NCBI GenBank assembly: GCA_945877005.1
Contig: CAMCQL010000129.1
Coordinates: 1-5,911 of the forward strand
DNA length: 5,911 bases
Reading direction: 5' to 3'
Origin: Chryseobacterium gleum
GTDB lineage: Bacteria; Bacteroidota; Bacteroidia; Flavobacteriales_D; Crocinitomicaceae
This document shows positions 1 to 5,911 of this stretch, in pieces (the stretch's first letter is position 1; each line of letters starts with the position of its first letter). A program made the translations under genes and the position numbers. A model generated the notes under the pieces. The model worked only from the letters and a program-made list of their open reading frames with translations. It did not search any database and had not been told where the DNA came from.

Positions 1-3000
1 ACCTTGATCGGGAAGGCTTCACTTATAGCCCAATCTCAAATTTGTAGTGGGAATGTGTTTAAAGTGCAATATCCAATCAAAGGGGTGTTTAAAGAGGGCA
101 ATGAATTTATAGCGCAACTTTCTGATAAAAATGGTTCATTTGCAAATCCTATTAAAATAGGATCGATTGAGACTGCTTTGAACAATACCATTTACACCAT
201 TGTGCCAGAAGTACCCGATGGAAATGGGTACAGAATAAGAGTTGTAAGTACTCAACCTGAATTAATTGGTGAAGACAATGGCTACAATATCTCCATCAAT
301 TTAGCGAATTGTAAGGCTGCGCCAGTTGTTGAGGTGGCGATTCCGATTGTTGGGGTTGAATACTTCTATAACAAAGAAGAAAATAAACGTACTTACATCG
401 CATTACCTCGTGCAGAAACGACTGCATCCATCCAACAATTTTCTACAGAAGGTTTGGCTCCTGGTTTTCATAATTTGTTTATTCGTTTTAAAGATTCCTT
501 GAATAGATGGAGTTTGTATGAAGGTAGAGTTATTTTCATTCAACCAGTTGTTAGAACTACCTCTCCAAGTAAAATTGTTGCGTACGAATACTTTTTCAAT
601 TCTGATCCAGGTGTAGCAAAAGGGAGCGTGGTTACACTCGCTAAATCCACAGAAAATTATGCTTCCACTGTGAAAGTAACTACTACTGGTCTTGCTTCAG
701 GTTTTCACAACTTATTTATCCGTGTTAAGGATTCTCTTAATAATTGGGGGATGTACGAACCTAGAGTAGTGTATGTGCAACCTGAAATTAAGTTAACAAA
801 ACCTGCAAGAATAGTACAAGCAGAGTATTTTGTTGACACTGATCCAGGAGAGGGATTAGGTCAAAAATTAGCATCCTTCAGTGCAACAGATGCCTTACAG
901 ATAGTTAGAGATTTAAAAACAACAAATTTAACTGTCGGTTTTCATAACTTATTTGTTCGTGTGAAAGATTCAATCAATAATTGGAGTCAAGTAGTCGCAA
1001 AAACTTTTTATGTGGATGATGCAGCAACGCTAAATTCACCATTGAAAAACATTATTGCAGCTGAATATTTTATTAATTCGGATCCTGGTTTTGGAAAAGC
1101 GACACCGATTCAAGGAATTGTTGCTTCCAATTCAATCACGCGATCAATTTCAGTTACTCCAACCAACCTTTCATCGAGAGACAATCATCTTTACGTGAGA
1201 GTAAAGCACCAGGATGGAGTTTGGAGTTTGTACGAATGGCAAAAGTTTATTGTATGTACAGATGTGATGCCGAAACCTCAAATTACGTCAAGTCCTTCCG
1301 TTTGTGCTGGCTCAACAATCACGTTGACGGGTAAAGCAGTAATAGGTGCAGTTTCTTATTTGTGGAAAGGACCAAATAATTTTACAGCTACCGGTTTAAC
1401 AGCAAGTATTTCTAATTCAGATATTAATCATACTGGAAAATACACTTTGTATGCCGTTCGAAATGGTGGAACAAGTTGTGATACGAGTAACGCTGAAGTT
1501 GCTGTTACAGTATTACCTGTTCAGAGAAAATCAAATCCTCAAACTATTTGTAAAGGAGGTTTCTATGAGATCAATGGTAAGAAATATGTATCAGCTGGAA
1601 CTTATGACGACATCTTGAAGTCTAAAAATGGGTGTGATAGTATTGTGACGACCATTTTAAAGGTCAATGAACCAAGTACTTTCAAAGAGGTGAAACACAT
1701 TTGTCAAGGTGAAACTTACAAAGGATATTCAACTACTGGTGTTTACTCAAAAAAACTGACTAATTCTGTTGGTTGTGATAGTACTTATACATTGGATTTA
1801 ATTGTACATGCACCTGTTAAAAAAGTTGAGAATAAAACGATTTGTATTGGCGAGACCTATAAAGGAAAAACAAAAACAGGATCGTATACTTTCAGTTTTA
1901 CAACTTCTTATGGTTGCGATAGTACGGAGCAATTAAATCTTACAGTTCGTTCAAAAGACACTACAGCTTTTAGTAAATCTATTTGTAAAGGTCAAACGTA
2001 TGAAGGTAAAAGTACTTCAGGTGTGTATTATTTAAATAAGAAGTCAGTGTATGGATGTGATAGCATCGTAAAATTGACTTTGAATGTAAACAATCCAAGT
2101 AGCTCTTCCGAAACAAAGCACATTTGTGAAGGTGCTAGTTACAAAGGCTATACCAAAACGGGCACCTATACTCAAAAGTTAGTCAATAAGTTGGGCTGTG
2201 ATAGTGTGTATACCTTACAATTGATTGTTCATGCACCAGTTAAAAAAGTAGAAAAGAAAACCGTTTGTTATGGTTCAACGTACAAAGGTCAAACTAAAAC
2301 TGGAACGTATTATTTTAACTACAAAACATCCTATGGTTGTGATAGTATCGAACAGTTGGATTTAGAAGTGTTGACTCGCGACACAACTGTATTAACGAAA
2401 ACAATTTGTAAAGGTGAAAAGTACGATGGATATGGTGAGGCAGGAAGTTACATTTATAAGAAAAAGAACAGCTTAGGTTGTGACAGTGTCGTTTCACTAA
2501 CATTGAATGTGAGAGCATTGCCAAAAGTTTCGTTGACTTTTAGAGAAACATTGTGTAGCAACACAGGAGTTTTCCAATTGGATAGTTTGAATGCAGGTAT
2601 TCCAAAAGGAGGAGTGTTTACAGGGGATCATATACAAGAAGAGAACCTTTTCGATCCAAAAGGACTCTCTGGAGCTGTAGCATTGACCTATACGTATACG
2701 GATGATTTTGGTTGTGCTGCCTCAATAACAAAAAATGTTCAGTTAAGCGAAGCAAATGGAACGGCAAGTTGTAAAGTGGGAGCGATAAATGAAAAAGTGA
2801 ATTCAACGCTTCGCATTTATCCAAATCCAACGAACGACATCGTTACAATCAAAGCATCTACTGAAGTTTCATTGATGAATTATACTGTAACAATTACCGA
2901 TGTAGTTGGCAAGCAATTGCAAACAACAAAACTACAACCAACTCAAACAGACATTTCATTGAGAAATCTTGGAGCAGTGGGTGTGTACATGGTGAATGTT

Positions 3001-3054
3001 TACGATGCCAACGGACAGTTCATAAAGTGTCAACGAGTAGTGTTGACAGATTAA
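1..3054 (+). CDS. Large secreted repeat protein with T9SS type A sorting domain (5' end outside window)
   Basis: Probable cell-surface or secreted structural/adhesive protein of Bacteroidota; no catalytic motif is visible. The frame is already open at base 1. The TTG at 4 is an unlikely start because no signal peptide follows it, so the true N-terminus lies upstream. Counting that TTG as residue 1, the modules are: a beta-rich domain (about 12-99; QICSGNVF, FIAQLSDKNGSF, GYRIRVVSTQP); four EYF/GFHNLF repeats (115-418); an Ig-like domain (423-506; VCAGSTITL, YLWKGPNNF, GKYTLYA); seven Cys repeats of the form IC-G-Y-G-TG-Y-GCDS (510-839); another Ig-like domain (about 840-928; PKGGVFTGDHI, YTYTDDFGC); and a C-terminal sorting domain of about 81 residues (936-1016) with LRIYPNPTND and GVYMVNVYDANGQ. 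By family knowledge that domain directs export through the T9SS and is usually removed, with the protein released or anchored to surface polysaccharide. Adhesion is inference. The gene ends before a strong terminator. Confidence 0.9.
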   Translation, partial: TLIGKASLIAQSQICSGNVFKVQYPIKGVFKEGNEFIAQLSDKNGSFANPIKIGSIETALNNTIYTIVPEVPDGNGYRIRVVSTQPELIGEDNGYNISINLANCKAAPVVEVAIPIVGVEYFYNKEENKRTYIALPRAETTASIQQFSTEGLAPGFHNLFIRFKDSLNRWSLYEGRVIFIQPVVRTTSPSKIVAYEYFFNSDPGVAKGSVVTLAKSTENYASTVKVTTTGLASGFHNLFIRVKDSLNNWGMYEPRVVYVQPEIKLTKPARIVQAEYFVDTDPGEGLGQKLASFSATDALQIVRDLKTTNLTVGFHNLFVRVKDSINNWSQVVAKTFYVDDAATLNSPLKNIIAAEYFINSDPGFGKATPIQGIVASNSITRSISVTPTNLSSRDNHLYVRVKHQDGVWSLYEWQKFIVCTDVMPKPQITSSPSVCAGSTITLTGKAVIGAVSYLWKGPNNFTATGLTASISNSDINHTGKYTLYAVRNGGTSCDTSNAEVAVTVLPVQRKSNPQTICKGGFYEINGKKYVSAGTYDDILKSKNGCDSIVTTILKVNEPSTFKEVKHICQGETYKGYSTTGVYSKKLTNSVGCDSTYTLDLIVHAPVKKVENKTICIGETYKGKTKTGSYTFSFTTSYGCDSTEQLNLTVRSKDTTAFSKSICKGQTYEGKSTSGVYYLNKKSVYGCDSIVKLTLNVNNPSSSSETKHICEGASYKGYTKTGTYTQKLVNKLGCDSVYTLQLIVHAPVKKVEKKTVCYGSTYKGQTKTGTYYFNYKTSYGCDSIEQLDLEVLTRDTTVLTKTICKGEKYDGYGEAGSYIYKKKNSLGCDSVVSLTLNVRALPKVSLTFRETLCSNTGVFQLDSLNAGIPKGGVFTGDHIQEENLFDPKGLSGAVALTYTYTDDFGCAASITKNVQLSEANGTASCKVGAINEKVNSTLRIYPNPTNDIVTIKASTEVSLMNYTVTITDVVGKQLQTTKLQPTQTDISLRNLGAVGVYMVNVYDANGQFIKCQRVVLTD
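346..1257 (+). repeat. Four-copy EYF...GFHNLF protein repeat
   Basis: Four diverged tandem copies encode modules of about 67-72 residues, at roughly 346-546, 571-786, 808-1020 and 1048-1257. The shared pattern is EYF(F/I/V)(N/D)(S/T)DPG near the start, then GFHNLF(I/V)RVKDS(L/I)NNW, then an aromatic strand such as VVYVQP. Copy 1 has lost the DPG motif (it reads EYFYNKEEN), and copy 4 has replaced GFHNLF with DNHLYVRVKH. The DNA of the conserved core differs mostly at synonymous positions between copies, so the array is old rather than recently expanded. Similar modules are common in secreted Bacteroidota proteins. Their exact fold is not assigned here. Confidence 0.85.
1531..2520 (+). repeat. 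Seven-copy Cys-pair (IC...GCDS) protein repeat
   Basis: Seven tandem units begin at 1531, 1675, 1816, 1957, 2098, 2239 and 2380. The first is 48 codons long; the other six are each exactly 47 codons (141 nt). The consensus is K-x-(I/V)-C-x-G-x-x-Y-x-G-x-x-x-x-G-x-Y, about ten variable residues, then GCDS-x-x-x-L-x-L-x-V. Each unit has exactly two cysteines, one in the IC motif and one in GCDS. This suggests one disulfide per unit in an oxidising extracellular setting, which is inference. GCDS-type repeats of this kind are widespread in T9SS-exported Bacteroidota proteins and are thought to form stacked beta domains. Confidence 0.9.
1675..2520 (+). repeat. Duplicated three-unit block (423 nt x 2) within the Cys repeats
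   Basis: Units 2-3-4 (1675-2097) and units 5-6-7 (2098-2520) are two copies of one three-unit block, each exactly 423 nt. By hand count, unit 2 matches unit 5 at 30 of 47 residues, unit 3 matches unit 6 at 31 of 47, and unit 4 matches unit 7 at 24 of 47. Adjacent units are less alike (2 versus 3: 23 of 47; 3 versus 4: 18 of 47). Position-specific marks are shared too: LIVHAP ends units 2 and 5, VKKVE opens 3 and 6, TSYGCDS occurs in 3 and 6, and DTT opens 4 and 7. Confidence 0.85.
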
Positions 3055-3068
3055 AAATTTAGTTAGTA

Positions 3069-3090
3069 AACTGAGTTTTGATTTTCAGTT
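3069..3090 (+). other. Weak inverted repeat ahead of the terminator
   Basis: AACTGA (3069-3074) and TCAGTT (3085-3090) can pair as a 6-bp stem, with one possible extra G-U pair, around a loop of about 10 nt. It lies 14 nt after the stop codon of the large repeat protein. It may add a second hairpin to the 3' end of that mRNA, but it is weak and could be chance. Confidence 0.3.
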
Positions 3091-3094
3091 GATT

Positions 3095-3125
3095 AAGGCT
3101 GTTTCGAAAGAGACAGCCTTTTTTT
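3095..3125 (+). terminator. Rho-independent terminator after the T9SS protein gene
   Basis: An 11-bp stem pairs AAGGCTGTTTC (3095-3105) with GAGACAGCCTT (3110-3120). It has one G-U wobble and a GAAA (GNRA-type) tetraloop at 3106-3109. A run of seven T residues (3119-3125) follows directly. It starts 41 nt after the stop codon of the upstream gene and separates that transcript from the lipoprotein gene. Confidence 0.9.
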
Positions 3126-3145
3126 GTGAATATACCCACTTTGGG

Positions 3146-3178
3146 TTAGAAAAAAATCATTATCGATTCATATCTTCG
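3146..3178 (+). promoter_or_regulatory. Possible Bacteroidota-type promoter for the lipoprotein gene
   Basis: TATCTTCG at 3171-3178 matches the known Bacteroidota -7 consensus TAnnTTTG at all but one fixed position. A weak -33-like TTAG (consensus TTTG) lies at 3146-3149 with 21 nt between them. The element ends 16 nt before the ATG at 3195, which would give a very short leader. A promoter here is expected because a strong terminator lies just upstream, but the exact elements are uncertain. Confidence 0.35.
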
Positions 3179-3194
3179 TTTAAAAACTAATACT

Positions 3195-4007
3195 ATGAAT
3201 ATGAAAAGAGCTATGTTTCTAATTTTTATCACTTTATTTTCAGTCAGTTGCGAGAAAGAAAAAGTGACACCATCAACTACTTCCATACCAAATAACGACA
3301 CATCTTCAGTGTCAAATACACTTGCAAAAGTTGATTTTTTTGGAGTTTATATGTTTAAGAGTGATTATTATGAAGGAGAAAAAATCAACGATTCAAAAGT
3401 ATATTTCAAATATGTAGGAGGAAATGGGAAGAAATATTCTAGTCAAAAAATTAACTCCTTAGGATTACAAGGATTGACATTAACTATTGAAGAAGGATAT
3501 GTAAATAAGGAGGACAGTATTATCGTAGGGTCTATCTCAGGAACACCTTCAAAGGCAGGTAAATATTCGTTTATTATTAGTCTAGGAGGCCAAACAACAG
3601 GGTTTGATTTCGAGATTTTAAAAAAAGAAACTTCAAATGATAAAGTTTTATTGTTGACTTCTTATGATTGGTATGTTACTTCCCAATCTTACAGTAACGA
3701 TACATTAAAATCTATTGATCAACCTCTAGAAGAATGTGAAAAAGACGATCGAGTTAAATTTAATACGGATGCTACACTATTGATAACTTTTGAAACTTCT
3801 CTTTGTGAGGGACAAAAATCAGGTGATAGCAATAAATTTTATTGGCGATTTGATGCACTGCAAGAGAATATAGCTACTAAAGAAGAAGGAGATACAGAGT
3901 ATTCTAATTTTAAAGTATTGAAATTAGATGCGCATACATTAATCATTGAATCAGTTTTATTAGAAGGTGGTATTAGACATCGGATTGTAAATTCTTATCG
4001 ACATTGA
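3195..4007 (+). CDS. Lipoprotein with Ig-like module and lipocalin-like domain
   Basis: Predicted surface or outer-membrane lipoprotein of 270 residues; no enzymatic motif is seen and the ligand is unknown. A type II signal peptide (MNMKRAMFLIFITLFSVSC) puts the lipid-bearing Cys at residue 19. The acidic/charged EKEK that follows resembles Bacteroidota surface-export signals. A Ser/Thr/Asn-rich linker spans about 25-43. Residues about 44-142 match an Ig-like module seen in Bacteroidota surface proteins: YVGGNGKKY, SLGLQGLTLTIEEG, GTPSKAGKYSFIISLGGQ. Residues about 150-268 resemble the lipocalin-like family: LLTSYDWYVTSQ, CEKDDRVKFNTDATL, Cys204 and FYWRF, then FKVLKLDAHTLIIES. ATG 3195 is chosen; ATG 3201 would also preserve the signal. 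No Shine-Dalgarno sequence is visible, as is normal in this phylum. The next gene starts 23 nt downstream, so an operon is likely. The lipocalin-like call is by motif pattern only. Confidence 0.85.
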   Translation: MNMKRAMFLIFITLFSVSCEKEKVTPSTTSIPNNDTSSVSNTLAKVDFFGVYMFKSDYYEGEKINDSKVYFKYVGGNGKKYSSQKINSLGLQGLTLTIEEGYVNKEDSIIVGSISGTPSKAGKYSFIISLGGQTTGFDFEILKKETSNDKVLLLTSYDWYVTSQSYSNDTLKSIDQPLEECEKDDRVKFNTDATLLITFETSLCEGQKSGDSNKFYWRFDALQENIATKEEGDTEYSNFKVLKLDAHTLIIESVLLEGGIRHRIVNSYRH

Positions 4008-4030
4008 TTATTAATTTAATTTTTATTTAA

Positions 4031-5866
4031 ATGATTTTAAATTCACAGCAATTTTATAGATATTTATTTTTGTATTTTCTATTTTTCTGGACAACTATTC
4101 AAGGAAATTCTCAAATTCCAAATGTGTTTAGTTACCAGGCAGTTATTAGGAATTCTAAAGGTGAGTTGTTAAATAGTGAGAAGGTTTCGGTAAGGATAAG
4201 TATTCTTGAAGGAAGTTCAAATTCAAGTTCAATTTACACCGAGGATCATTCAGTGACTACAAATTCGAATGGATTAGTTTCGATTCAAATAGGTGGAGGA
4301 ATAACAGTTCAAGGTGATTTCAAAACAATTGATTGGTCCAAGGGAGTTTTTTTTGTTAAAACTGAAGTAGATCTTAACGCAGGAAGTTCATATACTTTAA
4401 GTTCAATAGCTCAATTGTTAACTGTGCCTTATGCTCTACATGCTAAATATGCTGAAAATAGCATTCCAGGTCCGAAAGGTGATAGAGGACCACAAGGTCC
4501 TGCAGGAAAAGACGGTTCTCAAGGTATACCAGGAAAAGATGGCATTCAAGGTCCTGCAGGAAAAGACGGCGATTCAAAAGTTAAAGATTCAGATATATTA
4601 AATTGGAACGATTCCTATTTAAAAGCTAAATTGGCTTTTCAATGGGGGGATCATAAATTGCTTTATAAGCCAATTTGGTATTCGCCCGATTGGATGGAGA
4701 TTATAAACAAGCCCTTTGAATTGAATTTCCCAAAACATAATCAAATTGTAATTTATGACTCCATTAAAATGCTATGGGTAAATAAAAAGCTTCAAGATCC
4801 ATTGAAGTATAAGTTTGAAGGTTTAAAAAACGATGATTTATTGGCTTACGATATTAAAGATTCAACTTGGAAAAACCGTTTGCCTATTTGGCAAAAAAAC
4901 ATAGATGCAATCTCCATTTATACCAATCCAAAATATAAAATTGGTATAGGAGTAAATAAACCAAAATATTCGTTAGAAGTTGGAGATTACATACTTTCTA
5001 ATAAATTGATTTCGACTGATAATTTAGTTGGTGGTGTATTTTTAGTTGATTCAACTACGGGAATAAAAACTACTAAGTCAGGACACATTAATAATTTAGA
5101 GATTTTCGCTAATTCTCCTCAAAATCAATATGTCAATAGGGTTAAAATTTCAAATAAATCATCAAATATCAGTTTAGATGAATCAGGAATTAACATTGAA
5201 AATGAATTAGGCTCAATTAATTTGAGCTCATCAGAGAATAAAAATTGGTTTTCAGTGAATCTCGGATGGAATGATAATTCTGGAAAAATTACAATGTCAG
5301 ATTTAAACTATCAATTAAAAGTTCAGAATGAAATAACTTTTGGGGTCGGAAATAATTTAGGACTTTTAAGTTTAAGAGATCAGTCTTTAGACCTTGATGG
5401 TATGTTTAGTTCTAAATCAATATCATGCCAAGGAAATGCATACAAGCCAGGAGGTGGTTCTTGGTCTGCTTTATCGGATAAACGCTTGAAAAGAGATGTA
5501 AAACAATTTAGTGATGGTTTAGAATTAATCATGCAATTACGTCCTGTTTCCTTTAAATATATAAAAGAAACTGATTATGAAGATATTGAAAAAGAGTATG
5601 TCGGATTTATTGCCCAGGATGTTGAAAAAATAGCGCCTTACATGGTTCATATTTCTACAAATAAAATTGGCAGCACTAATTTTCAAGACACTCGCTTATT
5701 TGATGAAAGCGCACTTTCAAAAATATTGGTGAATGCAATTCAGCAACAGCAACAACAAATAACCGAATTAAACTCTGAGTTAAAACAAATAAAAGAGTCA
5801 TTTGCAGAAGATTTAAAAAAGTTACAAGAAGATATTTTACAATTGAAAACTACTTTGAAAAAATAA
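4031..5866 (+). CDS. Exported fibre-like protein with collagen-like stalk and self-cleaving S74 chaperone domain
   Basis: Predicted trimeric surface fibre of 611 residues. A signal peptide occupies about 1-27 (hydrophobic 11-20, possible cleavage GNS/Q). Residues about 28-143 form the N-terminal domain common in Bacteroidota fibre proteins (FSYQAVIRNSKGELL, YTEDHSVTTNSNGLVSIQIG, DWSKGVFFVKTEVD, LLTVPYALHAKYAEN). Twelve uninterrupted Gly-X-Y triplets follow at 147-182. The shaft carries tail-fibre-like motifs: ILNWNDSY...WGDH at about 190-208, two YD...W-N motifs, and IGIGVNKPKYSLEV at 304-317. The C-terminus has the peptidase S74 signature: SDKRLK at 482-487, LRPVSFKY at 503-510 and GFIAQDVE at 525-532. 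A Gln run (571-576) and a Leu/Lys/Glu-rich coiled coil follow to the end. In S74 proteins the domain trimerises the fibre and cuts itself off just before the Ser; Ser482 and Lys487 have the right spacing. No T9SS sorting domain is seen, so its anchoring is unknown. Confidence 0.88.
   Translation: MILNSQQFYRYLFLYFLFFWTTIQGNSQIPNVFSYQAVIRNSKGELLNSEKVSVRISILEGSSNSSSIYTEDHSVTTNSNGLVSIQIGGGITVQGDFKTIDWSKGVFFVKTEVDLNAGSSYTLSSIAQLLTVPYALHAKYAENSIPGPKGDRGPQGPAGKDGSQGIPGKDGIQGPAGKDGDSKVKDSDILNWNDSYLKAKLAFQWGDHKLLYKPIWYSPDWMEIINKPFELNFPKHNQIVIYDSIKMLWVNKKLQDPLKYKFEGLKNDDLLAYDIKDSTWKNRLPIWQKNIDAISIYTNPKYKIGIGVNKPKYSLEVGDYILSNKLISTDNLVGGVFLVDSTTGIKTTKSGHINNLEIFANSPQNQYVNRVKISNKSSNISLDESGINIENELGSINLSSSENKNWFSVNLGWNDNSGKITMSDLNYQLKVQNEITFGVGNNLGLLSLRDQSLDLDGMFSSKSISCQGNAYKPGGGSWSALSDKRLKRDVKQFSDGLELIMQLRPVSFKYIKETDYEDIEKEYVGFIAQDVEKIAPYMVHISTNKIGSTNFQDTRLFDESALSKILVNAIQQQQQQITELNSELKQIKESFAEDLKKLQEDILQLKTTLKK
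4469..4576 (+). repeat. Collagen-like Gly-X-Y tract (12 triplets)
   Basis: Residues 147-182 of the fibre protein are twelve uninterrupted Gly-X-Y triplets. Three successive nine-residue modules can be read: GPQGPAGKD, GSQGIPGKD and GIQGPAGKD. The modules are 27 nt apart. A perfect 23-nt direct repeat (4493-4515 and 4547-4569, 54 nt apart) covers parts of modules 1 and 3. By family knowledge such tracts form a collagen-like triple helix, which fits a trimeric stalk. Confidence 0.92.
5474..5491 (+). other. Predicted S74 self-cleavage site and Ser/Lys catalytic pair
   Basis: These codons encode SDKRLK, residues 482-487. In characterised S74 proteins (phage endosialidase tailspikes; the eukaryotic transcription factor MYRF) the chain is cut immediately before the Ser, and a Lys five residues later completes the dyad. 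Both residues are present here with that spacing. Cleavage between Leu481 and Ser482 would release a 130-residue C-terminal fragment. Confidence 0.75.
5714..5863 (+). other. C-terminal coiled coil with glutamine run
   Basis: Residues about 562-611 of the fibre protein are helical and heptad-like: LSKILVNAIQ, then six Gln codons (5741-5758, mixed CAG/CAA), then ITELNSELKQIKESF and further Leu-spaced Lys/Glu-rich sequence to the stop. S74 domains commonly end in a helical bundle that holds the three chains together before release. This tail fits that role. Confidence 0.7.
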
Positions 5867-5872
5867 AATCAT

Positions 5873-5911
5873 ATGAAAAAATTAGTGTAATTATCAGTAA
5901 TTGTTTTTCTT
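5873..5911 (+). pseudogene. Possible start of a next exported protein, interrupted by a stop codon
   Basis: An ATG lies 6 nt after the fibre-protein stop codon. It reads MKKLV, then TAA, then LSVIVFL in the same frame to the window edge. Without the stop this would look like a normal signal peptide (Met-Lys-Lys, then a hydrophobic stretch). One extra A in the A6 run at 5876-5881 would instead give MKKISVIISNCFS, which is also signal-like. It may be a broken gene, a sequencing error, or chance. Only 39 nt are visible. Confidence 0.3.

Noticed and set aside
4..6. TTG as the true start of the large repeat protein
   Set aside because: The frame is open at base 1, no signal peptide follows the TTG, and a T9SS cargo needs one. 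The start most likely lies upstream of the window.
1531..2520. CRISPR-like array (regular 141-nt spacing)
   Set aside because: The whole stretch is one open reading frame, the copies are diverged mainly at synonymous sites, and no short identical repeats with unique spacers are seen. It is a protein repeat.
2315..2524. Open frame of 69 codons on the minus strand
   Set aside because: It lies fully inside the Cys-repeat coding region, has His/Cys/Leu-rich composition typical of an antisense shadow, and no promoter or recognisable motif supports it.
2618..2830. Open frame of 70 codons on the minus strand
   Set aside because: It is antisense to the last Ig-like domain and the sorting domain of the large protein. 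No independent signal supports it and its Leu/His-rich composition looks like a shadow.
3055..3194. Riboswitch or small RNA in the intergenic gap
   Set aside because: The 140-nt gap is explained by a weak inverted repeat, a clear terminator and a possible promoter. No conserved aptamer-like structure is recognisable.
4031..5866. Prophage tail fibre gene
   Set aside because: The S74 and fibre motifs are phage-like, but the signal peptide, the Bacteroidota N-terminal domain and the neighbouring lipoprotein favour a cellular surface protein. No other phage gene is visible in this window.

Overview
This window looks like chromosomal DNA from a member of the Bacteroidota, probably the Flavobacteriia. 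That placement rests on AT-rich sequence, translation starts without a Shine-Dalgarno sequence, a C-terminal type IX secretion (T9SS) sorting domain, a Bacteroidota-style lipoprotein signal, and several extracellular modules that recur in this phylum. The genus cannot be fixed from the sequence.

Layout: three complete or nearly complete genes lie on the + strand, and the start of a possible fourth sits at the right edge. (1) Positions 1-3054 hold the 3' part of a very large secreted, modular repeat protein ending in a T9SS type A sorting domain. Its upstream end lies outside the window. (2) A strong intrinsic terminator (3095-3125) closes that gene. A possible Bacteroidota-type promoter follows. 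(3) Positions 3195-4007 encode a lipoprotein with an N-terminal Ig-like module and a C-terminal lipocalin-like module. (4) Only 23 nt later, 4031-5866 encodes an exported fibre-like protein: a conserved N-terminal domain, a short collagen-like Gly-X-Y stalk, phage-tail-fibre-like shaft motifs, a C-terminal peptidase S74 (self-cleaving intramolecular chaperone) domain with an intact Ser/Lys pair, and a coiled-coil tail. (5) Positions 5873-5911 resemble the start of another signal peptide, but the frame carries a stop at codon 6.

Everything here is predicted to act at or outside the cell surface. The lipoprotein and the fibre protein are probably co-transcribed; the large T9SS protein is a separate transcription unit. 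I see no mobile element, CRISPR array, tRNA, rRNA or enzyme cluster. The most interesting points are the two-level repeat structure in the large protein (a three-unit block duplicated in exact 47-residue register) and the S74 fibre protein, whose architecture resembles a phage tail spike but which sits among host surface genes. I did not find clear evidence of a new multi-gene system.
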